Source: Bifiguratus adelaidae (taxonomy: Eukaryota; Mucoromycota; Endogonomycetes; Endogonales). Taken from it: a stretch of 64,000 nt of DNA. Both the position numbers and the translations under genes were made by a program. The stretch lies in NCBI GenBank assembly GCA_002261195.1, contig MVBO01000023.1, positions 64,432 through 128,431 of the forward strand, in the 5' to 3' direction. This document shows, in pieces, positions 34,275-45,052 of this stretch. The notes below the pieces were generated by a model, which ran no database searches, had not been told where the DNA came from, and worked only from the letters and a program-made list of their open reading frames with translations. Each line of letters starts with the position of its first letter. Positions within the stretch are counted from its first letter, which is position 1.

Positions 34275-34957
34275 TCAAGTAGTAAGTCCGGAGCAAGATC
34301 TTCGAAAGTATCTCGAAACCCCCATTCCTCCAGCGCCGACCCTCCGTACCTTGAGCTATCGATCCAACCCAATTCAGCTTACCTGGGACCCTCAGACTGT
34401 TCACCGCCGGATGCAAACGCGCAACTGTCCCTGCCTGGAGGCATCTCAGAGACACCCCAGCCAACTGGCGCTGGCGCCCGGAAGGAGCCGCAAGGAGCCG
34501 CAAGAAGCTATACAAAGTCATCAGTATCCAGATGCGACAAGGAGATGAGCATACACCGGCCACTTGGAGGTAACCCCTCTCTGCTGGACCAAGGCATCGT
34601 CGCAAATTGGAACCATCTCCTTTCTCTCGACCAGAGCAACTCCATGATCACCGAGCCGAAAGGCCCGAGGTTAGTAGATCCTTCCCAGAAGAAGCTCGGA
34701 CCGAGAAAAAGAGACGGAGCACGACCACGACTAAGCCTTGGATGTCAACCGGGAGGGAACATCGACGTCCAGGTGGACCAGGAGACTGGGCAGGAACAGG
34801 CGGGAACAGGCGGGGACAGGCGGGAACAAGTGGTCCAGGCAGGGTCACGACAAGGCCAGGAAGAACTAGGCAAGACCGAGCAGGTTCAGGATATGCCAGA
34901 GAGGGTTCTAGGAGAGGACTGGCTCCTTGCAGCTCCCTCTTGGCCGACACTTTTGGC
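34275..34957 (+). repeat. Unclassified dispersed repeat, copy 1 (inverted partner at 42803-43411)
   Basis: About 680 bp are nearly identical, in inverted orientation, to 42803-43411. The best-conserved part lies at about 34530-34745, with only a handful of differences. Internally there is a short GC-rich minisatellite built on CAGGCGGGAA-like units (about 34785-34840). This copy keeps about 59 bp that copy 2 has lost. Open frames of up to 187 codons exist in two phases of this copy, but their products (for example GPRLVDPSQKKLGPRKRDG) have no recognised domain, and the frames differ between copies. I see no terminal inverted repeat, poly-A tail or target duplication. A non-autonomous transposon or retroelement remnant is likely. 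Confidence 0.75.
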
Positions 34958-36282
34958 AAAGAAGGCGGGAAAGCCGGTGATTTACATGCCATTTCAACGG
35001 TTCACGACTTCCAACGAAGATGAATGTTCGGATTCGCAACAAAGAGAACGAAGAACCCAGCTGTGTGAGAAGCTATATAATACAACACTGCATGTTGCAC
35101 GACGGTAAATTGACTGTCCCGGGTTCCGTCCCGACAACGAGATTCCACACACCTGAAATTCGGGAAACAGCCTGCAATCAGAGGTGCGTGAAGACGTGCA
35201 ATTAGACGCGAAGGACGAATTTAGGTTCGGAATGCGGAAGGAGGAAAGTGCGAGAAGTTTAGGTGGCGAGAACGGGTGACGGAAGCAAGCGAGGTCATTG
35301 GAGGGACGGTGCAAGGCAGAACCTTAGACGAAAGGCGACCTCAGGAGCTTTAGGTGGAAGGTACGACGGTGAGATATGCTGCAGTTTGCTCAGACCACTC
35401 CCACAAGGGGCGTTAAGTTCACAGTTGTCGAAAGGTACCGATACCCAGTACGCAAACAGCAGCCGTTGTGATGGTCTCGGTGAGCTAGGGGGTGCACATA
35501 CCTACATCCAAGCGGACGGACTCCGCCTTCGACTTTGGACTATGCCAAGCTGTTTTGCTCGTTTCTTGCACTGCTGCATCGACTTCTTCTGCCTGTCGTT
35601 GAGCTTGAAAGGCATACTGCAGATGTAGACCGCCGGCAGTCAGGCGACCTTGACAGACTTGCGCTTACCTGATTTGCCGGCTATTGCGTGCCTAAACCAG
35701 CAGGGCTGGGTGCCCTGTCATTCGGCCAGCACTTAATTTTCGACAACGCAAATCGAGAGCGGATGCGGTAGGGAACTATGGTACGACATTGCGGACGGCA
35801 CAAGTAAACAGATTTTCCTCGCGAAGATCCTCGTCGAAACGGCAGTAGCAATTCTTCCGAAAATTTGGGACATTGTTTGTTCGCTGGCTTCGATTGAGCG
35901 AATACGATGCGCAAGCGAGACAAGATACAATGCCTGGCATCACTCGACAAGCGGCACAGAGTTGAGGAGGTGCCACTGGTGTCAAGGAATTGCTTCATTG
36001 AAGTATGCTTACATGACTCTATGAGCGTTGGCTTAGAGTAGGTCTACACATAGATATGTTAATGTACAGATGTGACATTGGATGCAGGTTGGTAATTGAA
36101 CTAACTAGGCCAGACAGGAAGACACGTAGAAGACAATTATAGTCCTTGCTCCATTTCCCAAACAACGATTGCCATCACTATTCAAACTATGCTTTAATAC
36201 CAATACTTCAACAACCGACGCATTAGCTGGACTTGTAAGGGCCCATCTATGCGAGTACAGGAATGTGTGTCGCCTATACATT
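34958..36282. other. Gene-poor stretch, possible decayed sequence
   Basis: About 1.3 kb without a supported gene. Several frames of 60-120 codons occur on both strands, but their products are rich in Cys, Arg and Ser and show no motif. The stretch directly follows repeat copy 1 and may contain more decayed repeat sequence. The last few hundred bases are the 3' flank of the minus-strand C2 gene. Confidence 0.4.
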
Positions 36283-38316
36283 CTATACAATATCTCCTTC
36301 ATCAGGTTCTACAGCAGCGAGCGTTAGCTTGCGCAGGAAATCGAATGGTGTGGATTGAGAAGGTGTAGGTTCTCGCAAGACTTCAGCTTCAGTAAGCCAG
36401 CCATCGAACAAGCCAATTTTGACATCAATCCTTGCAATCTCCTTGCGTGGACTCACATTGAGAAGGCGATATTGCGAAGTGTAGATTGGAAAGGATCGTT
36501 GCTGAACTTCAATTGGACATGGTTTCTCGTCCCAGAGGTGGTTCCCATCTATACTCCTTGGACGGTGTCCGGATGCCGTTCGCCGTAAAGATGGCTTGAA
36601 ACCAGCTTCATGAACATCATTCGGACTATAAATACCCCGCAAAGGGACCTCTGCGATGCCAACGACTTCCCTTGTCTTTCCAGCGTTGCCGACCAGCTGT
36701 GTAACGAGCCAGCCGTTTTCTGCAAATTGTACCTCAATATCTTGGAGGCTTCCCTGTAGGAAGAAACAGGTCTTTGTGGCGGCTTCTTGCTTGTCTACCG
36801 TGAATTGACCCGAATTCAGTGATATCGGATGTGTACATATTTTGTCGCCAAAAACTGAATATTCGAACCGATAGGTCATGTCTTCATAATCAAACCCATT
36901 TCCAAGAAAGCCACGAGGAGCGATTGGCGAGTTTGTACGAGACGACAGTGGTGTACCCTCTCCGTCTCGAAGGTGATTTAGATGCCTGCCGTTACATATT
37001 GCAAAATAAAAGGTAAATTTTCGATCCGTGTCGTCTCCGACTTGAAAATCGAGCGTTGGATCAGCTGAATAGAGTGATTGAGGTGATGGAGGCAAAGGCG
37101 GTAGGCACATGCGTGACGAGCGCCGGGCGCCTTTTGGATTTTCGCCAGTAATCTTCTCGTGTTCGAGCTGACCAAACGTGGAAGCGTTGAAGCTAACATC
37201 TTCTTTGTCTTCGTCATGACGAAGTGCTCTTCGCTTGAAGGGATTAGAGTCCGGTCCACTATCCCTCTCAAAAGAATCTGATGAGCTTCTGTTTAGTCCC
37301 AGCTTTGAGGAAAGAGAACGTTTATGCGCAAACTTCTCGGTCATTCGATCATGAAATTGGCGCATTCGTTGCCTGTGTCGCTCTTCTTCTTCGTCTTGCG
37401 CGGCTCGTCTCTTCAACGCGCTCGTCAAAAATGTCTCCGCATCTTGGTTCGAGAGTTCAGATGATTGCCTCTTGAGGGATGCCGGCGGCTGACTAGAGAA
37501 CGACGGTTCGATTGGCAGAGAAAGTTCTCGGCTGAACAGAGGTATTCTGGATGTACGTGGCGTTGAGACACTTTTTTGAGGTGTTGGAGGCTGATCGGGA
37601 AGATAACGAGAGGTGAGATGGAACGGCGGTGGCCATGCCCTGACTGCAGGCGAAAAGGTGGTTGTTGTTGGCGAAGGTGTGAAGGCTGTACTGGAATCTA
37701 TCGGGTGAGGCATCTCGGTGATGAAAAGACCAGCTTTCACATAGGCAGTTGAGTTTTTGTTTCCCTTGGAGACAGTGACTACATTCCATCCACCTTTATC
37801 TCTGACAAAAGCCTTGATAGCTGAGACACCTGTTCCATTCGACGGCTGGTTTCCCGAACTTTCAACCCACCGCGCTTTTCGAACGGACAGCACCGTCGAC
37901 GCTATCACAGTATAGTCACTACCATTCTCCGCCAGTTCACATATATCAATAGTAACCTTGCCCTCGTTTGATACACTTTCGCTCAACGCGTTCACCAACT
38001 GTCCTGATAAGCAGTAGCCGACCGTAGAGTTGAACTTGGGACTGCCTTTCACATTGGACACTGGAATGGTGGATAGTAGCGTAGAGGGGGGAATAAGGTC
38101 GGAGAGGTTAGGCGGCAAAGGTATGTGAAGACGGGTTTGCACAAACAGTTCGCGATCTGGATGAGGCGGAAAGTCTTGCGCTAAAGAGTATCGTAACGCG
38201 GTGTTAGCAAGCTCTTACAAATATTTTCAGTGTACAGGACAGCTGTACTGGGCCATACCTCTTTCGATAGCTACCAGTATGGCATACTGACACTTCTTCG
38301 TGAGTAATAGTGTCAT
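36283..38316 (-). CDS. C2-domain protein resembling centriolar CEP120
   Basis: Exon 1 is 38316-38259 and exon 2 is 38180-36283, joined by a 78-nt intron in phase to give 651 residues. The N-terminus reads CQYAILVAIERAQDFPPHPD, the first strand of a C2 domain. Strands continue through GKVTIDICEL, TVLSVRKARWV and YVKAGLFIT. The middle is Ser/Pro-rich with a charged helix (RRAAQDEEEERHRQRMRQF). A second C2-like unit near residues 380-600 has KFTFYFAICNGRHL, MTYRFEYSVFGD and VVGIAEVPLRGIY. Two C2 domains with these strand patterns resemble CEP120 and its DUF3668 region. That assignment rests on weak similarity only. It is divergent from Mtf1, with about 100 bp or less between the starts. Confidence 0.6.
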
Positions 38317-38414
38317 TGCAGCCGTGACCAAGAAACAGCGATGCAGAATGTGAATTGCCTTTTATAGCAAGTGTCGCCATGTACGTTTTAGGAAGGTGTT
38401 CAATACTTTTTTCA
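38317..38414. promoter_or_regulatory. Short bidirectional promoter between the C2 gene and Mtf1
   Basis: Only about 98 bp (62 bp if Mtf1 starts at 38379) separate two divergent start codons. Both genes must draw transcription from this interval or from within each other's 5' ends. No recognised factor site is claimed. Confidence 0.5.
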
Positions 38415-39856
38415 ATGACGCTGGCCAAAGTCGTTCCGAAGCTGCCTTCGAGAGCGAATTGGGTCAAGACATTTGGGAGCAATGCCCATATATCTAGAGT
38501 TTCTTTATACGGAGCGGCTCTGGGAGGTAAGAGACTGTCGTTGTGAGATCTAAGCTTGTGTTTCGGCATTTGGCTTACCACTTCGGGGTCTTCTCGTCAT
38601 AGTCAAAGGACTAGCGGCTTTGAACCTGCAGAATGTCGACCGAATGACTGCTGTAGAATTATATCCAGGTACATAGCGCATGGTAGATACCTGCTCAAGA
38701 TCTCTTTGTTGACGGAGATCTCAACTAGGTGCCGGTGTGTGGACAGCAACTCTGGCGAACGCTGGCTTTGAAAAGGTTATCGCCCTGGAACCGTCAGCGA
38801 AATTCCGATCGGGAATCGAGGTATGCAATCTGAATGATACTGGTGCATAGTCTTATCAAAGGGTTTCCCTAGAAACTGGCTACGCAATCACAAGGCCGAA
38901 TCATACCCTTAGCCCTGGATGGATACAAATGGGAAACGTATACTACGCTTAGGGATAGCGAGTATATGAAGGAGCTAGTAAACATGGATTGGAGCGAAGG
39001 TACGCTATAGACGTGTGCGTAGCGGTGCGTGTTGACGATACCAATGTCCACCAGTGCATCCCCGAATATTGTACACTGGCACAATCCCAAAAACTTCCAA
39101 AGGCGAGCTTTTGCTAGCGCAATTGTACAGCTGTATTACAAATCGCATGGCTATGCATCAATTTGGTCGCATCCAGATGGCGTTGTGGGTGCCCACGACA
39201 TTATTCATGGTAAGTTTGCCTGCTGTCGATTCTGTCTGATTATGCTCACACAAGGTTCTTTTTGCAGAAACTCAATGCCAAACCCGGAGATTCTCAGCGA
39301 TGTAAGATGTCTGTGACATCAGAGATATGTGCCGACACGCAATTGGTCTTAAATGGATCCGATGTGGATTTCCAGCCAAAGGTACGGCATGCATCGAGAT
39401 CTGTGAAAACTGCTCATCTCAAATTCGGTTTCTTCCCAGTATGGATACTCCTTGATTCAAGTGACACCATTGGCAAAACCTGAATTACACGGTGAGTCGG
39501 TTGCTCTTTATCAAGGTTTAAAGCCTGACTCGGGACAGCTTCCTGGGACGTGTTTGAATACGTCTTGAGGCATCTCTTTGTCACCAAGCGACAAAAACTA
39601 CACAAGGCCATCAAGTAAGTTAAAGCAGCCGCAAATGCATTGTGCTCAACATATCACGCGGTTTAGAACACTTGGTCCAGGTGCAGAGATACTGTTAGGA
39701 AGACTGACCTTTGATCCAGACATTGACACTGGTGACATGACCACAAGCCAGATCGATGAGGTAGCTCAACGCTTTGAAGAATGGCCGCTGAGGCCAACTG
39801 TATTGTTTGAAGATACCGCTCTATTCGAAGACCGTGGGCGGCGCGAATTTTGGTGA
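38415..39856 (+). CDS. MTF1: Mitochondrial transcription factor Mtf1/TFB (rRNA adenine dimethylase-like)
   Basis: About nine short exons. The first ends at 38526 and the second begins at 38603. Exons 1-2 give ANWVKTFGSNAHISRVSLYG, then NLQNVDRMTAVELYPGAGVW, the SAM-binding motif I of the KsgA/Dim1 fold. Later blocks are KVIALEPSAKFRSGI, RILYTGTIPKTSKGELLLAQ (motif IV region), IQMALWVPTTLFMKL and SWDVFEYVLRHLFVTKRQKL. Motif IV has TGTIP rather than the catalytic NxPY/F of true dimethylases, so a transcription-initiation role with mitochondrial RNA polymerase fits better. An in-frame ATG at 38379 (MYVLGRCSILFS) would add a presequence-like start. The 5' exon is antisense to a longer chance frame on the minus strand. 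Confidence 0.83.
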
Positions 39857-39931
39857 AAGCCTTGTACCATATAACGGTTGCTACCATAGACGTTTAGACA
39901 CCAATTCAGACATTGTTGACGACTGTCAGAC

Positions 39932-41944
39932 ATGACAGAGGCTGCGCTGGACACATCGCGTCATGACTTGGTACTTTCGCTCTTACATTCCAAAGGGCAA
40001 GGAGTCAATGAACGGCATCACGAAGAGTCTACGCCAACATGGCTCGCCAACTATGTGGACCACCTGCTCTCCCTACCACTGGCGTCACTGCAACAAGAGC
40101 CACAAAGACTCATCAAGGCCACCAGTAACGTTGACCAAGACTTACAATCGCTAGTCCTGGATGAGTATCAATCGATTGTCAAAGCACGAGATGTTCAGAT
40201 TGACACTGAAGTACGGTTAGACGACCTCCGTGCACACCTTGACGGATTCGAATCGATGGTTACCGATGTCATGAACAGCTGCAAAGACTTTGATCAAGAA
40301 GTATCTGCCTTTCTGGATGTCCGTTCTGAACTGGAGAGCATTCTTGACAATCACGATTCGCTCTTAGACTTGCTGGAGATACCACAACTCATGGAGACTT
40401 GTGTGAGGAATGGATATTATCAGGAAGCGATGGATCTTTCTGCCCATGTGACTCGACTGGCGAATCGTCATTCAGAAGTGAAGTTGTTGCAATCTATACA
40501 GCATCAAACTCAACAAACACTCGCATTCATGCAATTGCAACTAATCAGGCTATTGCAGAAGCCGATCAGACTTCCGGTTGCGATGAATATTGTTGGAAAT
40601 CTACGACGAATGCGAACGTTTGGTCGGGGAGAGATGGAATTGCGTGTTGCGTTCTTAAAATGCCGCCGACTGTATTTTCAGGCTCTGATGCTTGAACTGG
40701 AACGTGAAGTAGAGAAAAGTTCCGAGTTTGTTAGCAAGAATCAGAGAGAGTTCAAGCAGCGTTTTGTTTACGACTTCATCAAGAAAGCTATCGATCTTTT
40801 GCGCGAACATTTGTTCGAGGTAGCCACCCAGTACACCTCTATCTTTCAATCATCAACACCTCGTTCACGCTCAATATCTGAGTCACATTCTGCACCTCCA
40901 CCTGCAAGCACTATAGTGACTACATCACTTCTTCCCACTTATACCACCGATCTCACCAAAACCCTCCTCGACATTCTTCGAAAATATTTGCCTCAGGTCA
41001 ATGATACCGCATCCTTGTCATCTATACTCACTCAGCTAATGTACTGCGGCATGTCGCTAGGAAGAGTTGGTTTGGACTTTCGCCACCTTGTTTGCGACGA
41101 GTTCGAGGCCATGATGTGGAGCATCGTGGACGGCATGCTCACTACGACAGGCGCAAATTTTGCCAGCAAAATCGAATTTGCTACAAAGAGTCGCATACCA
41201 CCGTCGCAATGGATGGTATCAAGAACGTTCAATTCTACGAATATCATGGACGACCTTGAACGAAGCAAATCACCCCCAAAGGCTTCACAAAGTTCCTTTT
41301 CTTCTCCTCCGCAAATCATTTTGTCGTGTCCCGCCTTGGCGCATTTTACAAATGGTGTATTGTCTGCATTCAATGCTCTCCGTCCATTAGCACCTATAAG
41401 CCTCTTTCCGAAACTCCGCGACAAGCTGGACACACTTTTACGTCAAGTTTCAGCGCAATTGCAGGCGTACTTGGATGCCTACGTGCCTTCTCACGACCAC
41501 AACGATATCTCGATCCCAGATGCGAATGCCATTGAAGCATTTGTGACAACATACGTACGATGTGTGGTATCATATTTGCATCGCTGCTTATGCCGAGGCG
41601 TTTATGGATCAGCAACAATGTACATTGCGGATTCGGATTTAGAACAAGTCAAGGTCTTCGAGAAGAACCTGGAAGAGGTTTTCAAAATTTGGCTACCTCA
41701 GACAGCAGAAATAGGCACGAAGGAAGACAAAGAGCCATCGACTGAGAAGGAGGCTGGCGCCGCGTCTAGCGCAGACGCGGATGGGGATGCGGATACAATT
41801 TCGGCACCGGTTGACCATCAAGAGGAAGATGTGACCACCAGAGCAGGCACGGAAGCCACAAGCAATAGTGAGAGAGATTCTGACATTGCTCCAGCCAAGG
41901 ATACCAACGGGATCAAGGATACGAATGACAGCATCGATGGATAG
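39932..41944 (+). CDS. COG8: Conserved oligomeric Golgi complex subunit 8
   Basis: A single exon of 670 residues. The N-terminal Dor1 domain has TPTWLANYVDHLLSLPLASL, then LRAHLDGFESMVTDVMNSCK, LLDLLEIPQLMETCVRNGYY and EALDLSAHV-type sequence (here EAMDLSAHVTRLANRHSEV). These are hallmarks of Cog8, a lobe-B subunit of the COG tether that retrieves Golgi glycosylation enzymes in COPI vesicles. Helical content is high up to about residue 570. The last 90 residues are acidic and disordered (DADGDADTISAPVDHQEED), which is unusual but common as a fungal extension. No intron is needed and the start codon is the first ATG. Confidence 0.93.
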   Translation: MTEAALDTSRHDLVLSLLHSKGQGVNERHHEESTPTWLANYVDHLLSLPLASLQQEPQRLIKATSNVDQDLQSLVLDEYQSIVKARDVQIDTEVRLDDLRAHLDGFESMVTDVMNSCKDFDQEVSAFLDVRSELESILDNHDSLLDLLEIPQLMETCVRNGYYQEAMDLSAHVTRLANRHSEVKLLQSIQHQTQQTLAFMQLQLIRLLQKPIRLPVAMNIVGNLRRMRTFGRGEMELRVAFLKCRRLYFQALMLELEREVEKSSEFVSKNQREFKQRFVYDFIKKAIDLLREHLFEVATQYTSIFQSSTPRSRSISESHSAPPPASTIVTTSLLPTYTTDLTKTLLDILRKYLPQVNDTASLSSILTQLMYCGMSLGRVGLDFRHLVCDEFEAMMWSIVDGMLTTTGANFASKIEFATKSRIPPSQWMVSRTFNSTNIMDDLERSKSPPKASQSSFSSPPQIILSCPALAHFTNGVLSAFNALRPLAPISLFPKLRDKLDTLLRQVSAQLQAYLDAYVPSHDHNDISIPDANAIEAFVTTYVRCVVSYLHRCLCRGVYGSATMYIADSDLEQVKVFEKNLEEVFKIWLPQTAEIGTKEDKEPSTEKEAGAASSADADGDADTISAPVDHQEEDVTTRAGTEATSNSERDSDIAPAKDTNGIKDTNDSIDG

Positions 41945-42802
41945 GAAGAGCATCACTAGTCATTAATCCATTGTCTATTGTAAAGTATCAAACAAGACTT
42001 CTCTCACGTGTTCAGTAGGACGTATGTCATGTCTAGTCTCTCCTCATGTCCGAATCTTGCAGCAGGCATGGTACTACTATTCGTGCCTGTCGGTGTTCGT
42101 GCAAAGCACATATTTATACTCTGATTTGAAGTGGTTGTTTGCATGATAATGATAGCAAACCTGCTTGAGAGATGAAATCAGCGCTGTATTGGTCTTTGTT
42201 TCTTCCTATCGGACTAAACTGCTTACAGAGTACACCCTTGAGTCCAATGCCTTGGCCATTCATCCAGGTCTAGAGCTTTTGCAACCAACAATTATAGAGT
42301 GATCCAAGCATACATATATAGAGGCGGTTCCTTATCATCCGGAACCGTAATCCCGTTGTGCCTCTTAGTTCGCACTACGCCTATGCATTATATTCAGCTT
42401 CCGCATACTACTCCCTCTGTCGAGCCAGCGAACAGACAATGTCGCAAACTTGCAAGAAGTACGTTCGCTGCCTCTGTCTTCCTGTATGGACGAGCCGATG
42501 AGAATGTTTGCGAGGAAGAGTTGAGTTGCCTGCTGCCTTTCGCTATGTCGCTCGATAGTCTACGTTGTCTGCTGTATGAGCTCTTTTGAGTTGCATTCCA
42601 CCAAAGAATAGGCTGCCTGGCAGACTGGGTTTCAGTCTCGCGGGATCAAGTTCACTGGCAATGGATTCCTCCCGCACGCGCAAGATTGTCAAGTTCGGCG
42701 ACCGTAGGTTGTCAGCGTTTGCTGTATACCGCTCTATAACCTACAGGACAAGCTGAACCAGCCGTGGAAGGATCGTGTAAACCAGTTTTGTATGGTTGGA
42801 CG
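41945..42802. other. Gene-poor stretch
   Basis: No supported gene. One 96-codon plus-strand frame (42299-42589) has no motif. The region leads into repeat copy 2. Confidence 0.45.
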
Positions 42803-43411
42803 GCCACAAGTGTCCCCAAGAAGGAGCATGCAAGAAGCAAGTCCCCTCCTGAAACTCCTCTCTGGCATATTTCCTGAACCTGCTCGGTCTTGCCTAGTTC
42901 TTCCTGGCCTTGTCGTGACCCTGCCTGGACCACTTGTTCCCGCCTGTCCCCGCCTGTTCCCATCCAAGGCTTAGTTGTGGTCGTGCTCCGTCTCTTTTTC
43001 TCGGTCCGAGCTTCTTCTGGGAAGGATCTACTAACCTCGGGCCTTTCGGCTCGGTGATCATGGAGTTGCTCTGGTCGAGAGAAAGGAGTTGGTTCCAATT
43101 TGCGACGATGCCTTGGTCCAGCAGAGAGGGGTTACCTCCAAGTGGCCGGTGTATGCTCATTTCATTGTCGCATCTGGATACTGATGACTTTGTATAGCTT
43201 CTTGCGGCTCCTTCCGGTCACCAGGGCCAGCGCCAGCTGGCTGGGGCGTCTCTGAGATAACTCCAAGCTAGGACAATTGTGCGTTTGCATCCGGCGGTGA
43301 ACAGGTTGAGGGTCTGAAGTGAGCTGACTGAGTTGGATTGATAGCTCAAGGTACGGAGGGTCGGCGCTGGCGGAATGGCGGGTTTCGAGATGCTGAGCCG
43401 ACTTGAGTTTC
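42803..43411 (-). repeat. Unclassified dispersed repeat, copy 2 (inverted relative to 34275-34957)
   Basis: Read on the minus strand, this matches copy 1 from the shared TCTCGAAACC near one end to CACTTGTGGCC at the other. About 59 bp inside the CAGGCGGGAA minisatellite part are missing here. The two copies face each other across about 7.8 kb that holds three genes. The high identity of the central 200 bp implies recent duplication or gene conversion. Coding frames are present but are not conserved between copies. Confidence 0.75.
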
Positions 43412-44048
43412 ATTACGATAAGCACTTGTAGCTTCTCGTGTCTGATTACTGTAGATTCGAATGCATATCATATGATTTTGTACTGGCGCATCTATTATCA
43501 CTTGCAATACACTTTTGCTGATGCTGACCAAATGCTTTACTGCTGTATAATAACCGACAATTCGAGTTGTAACGCAATTCTCTTCTGTTATGTCTGACTC
43601 GAGCCAATCAAGTCTTATTTGTAGCCAGCAAAAACCTCACCTAATGTTGTTGATTGATACATCATTCCAATTGCCAGCAAGAAGCTTCCCCACATGATTG
43701 ATCGCTTGGATCTTAGTCTCATGGAAGTCGCTAGCGAGGGAATGCACATATGCTCAAATTCCTGTCTGATGCACGGATGCTGCGATTTGTAGGTGATGCC
43801 ATCTTACACTGCCTTTACCAGCAATTGAGGCGCACATTGCCGGAATTTCTTCGCAGACATATTAGTCTGCTAGCGGTGGCAGCTTGAATGGCACCATTTA
43901 CCACTCCGAAGCCAAGGAAGCCCGACCCTATGTCCCGTCTGCAAGCATTAACTTGAAACAGCCTTGCAACGTGTTCCAATTTCCACATTTGGAGCTAAAA
44001 TAGTTGGATTCTTGCTTCATGTTGGCCGAATAGGCTCTTGCGTTCGAT
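43412..44048. other. Intergenic stretch, no gene seen
   Basis: AT-richer sequence between repeat copy 2 and the Smr-like gene. No coding-like frame, RNA gene or clear repeat was found. The last 100 bp probably contain the promoter of the next gene. Confidence 0.45.
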
Positions 44049-45052
44049 ATGGGCAACAATACGTCGCTAGAACTCAAGAACGAGAGTGACCAAACCCCTA
44101 GCGTGCATGCTGACAGGAACGAGTGGGAGAGACAGTATCACGAATCCGAACACTATCGTTTCTTGGCGCGAGATGAAGATAAGTTCCGCTTGGAAAGTGA
44201 ACGTGAGGCGGAAGCGGCTCGGAGTGAGGGCCTCGTCGGCGACGGTGAGTGATAATGCAAAACTTTTTCGGCATAGCGCACGTACTGATAGTGCTTAAAT
44301 CGCCAAACAGCCGTAGAGCTGGAGTCCCAAGCAGCTCTTCATGAAAGGAAGTGTCAGGCTTACAACTATAAGGCCGCTTGTCTCATTTATGAAGGTATAT
44401 ATAGTTGCAGTTCATCGTCCTTGCTAAGTTTAAAATCCAGCAAACAATCCTCGATCGGACCTGATGGCTCATTGCGTCAACCTGGAAGGCTTGACGGAAG
44501 ACGAATGTTTCCACTTTATGCACGAGTATCTGGAGGCGCACATTCGCCAAAGCGACCAAAACTTTCACCTTTTGGTCAATACACCAGTCAAGTCAACCAT
44601 CTCAGATCATGGGCACCCGGATATTGTGGATAGAATTAACGAGCACTTTACGCATTGGGAACAGGAGTTTTCATTGCACTTTCGATGCAGAGTACAATGC
44701 GCCACTGCAAGGTTCGCTCTTTATCCAAATCATTCACATGACACCGTCAGGAGTGGAGACCGCAATTCCTACCGTCGATGACAGTAGGCTGCTTTCTTTG
44801 CATCTGCGCGATAACATGTCACCGTCTGAATCAACAACAGATGCCAAGGTAGCTGAGGGCGTGGAGCTGGGATTTACATCCAAAGAGGTACAAGTAAACG
44901 ATAATGATCATCGAACGGAGTCTCTTCCCATCACATACTTGAGCTTAGCATGCTCGGCTGCTGTTGCTACACTTTCCTTTGAATGGAAATTTTATAGGCA
45001 TCATCGTGAGCAGCAAGAGAAGGCTAAAAACAGAGATTTCTTCGTCAAATGA
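44049..45052 (+). CDS. DUF1771/Smr-domain-like protein with an apparent +1 frame break
   Basis: Exons start at 44049, with introns near 44245-44310 and 44396-44444. The encoded DUF1771 part reads YRFLARDEDKFRLESEREAE, then ALHERKCQAYNYKAACLIYE. The Smr-like part reads HCVNLEGLTEDECFHFMHEY. The usual DLHG motif is NLEG here, so the nuclease-type His is absent. At 44680-44685 the frame breaks. The text before (EQEFSLHF) continues sensibly only one base further on (DAEYNAPLQGSLFIQI), as in the Smr C-terminus. The downstream frame then runs to the stop at 45052 and ends in a weak hydrophobic segment (YLSLACSAAVATLSF). A sequencing error, a decaying gene or +1 ribosomal frameshifting could explain this. 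Confidence 0.6.
44680..44685 (+). other. Frame break / candidate +1 shift site (TTT-C-GA)
   Basis: In the upstream frame the codons are TTT CGA. Skipping the C gives TTT then GAT GCA GAG TAC, the frame that completes the Smr-like fold. The Phe tRNA could slip from TTT to the overlapping TTC, and CGA is often decoded slowly in fungi. This matches the logic of known +1 shift sites but is not proof. Confidence 0.4.

Noticed and set aside
34545-35108. 187-codon plus-strand frame in the repeat as a protein-coding gene
   Set aside because: The frame is not conserved in the inverted copy, the product has no domain, and the sequence belongs to a dispersed repeat.
38204-38581. 125-codon minus-strand frame as the N-terminus of the CEP120-like protein
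   Set aside because: It is antisense to the Mtf1 first exon, which matches the Mtf1 family in sequence. The minus gene gets a better C2 start and phase from ATG 38316.
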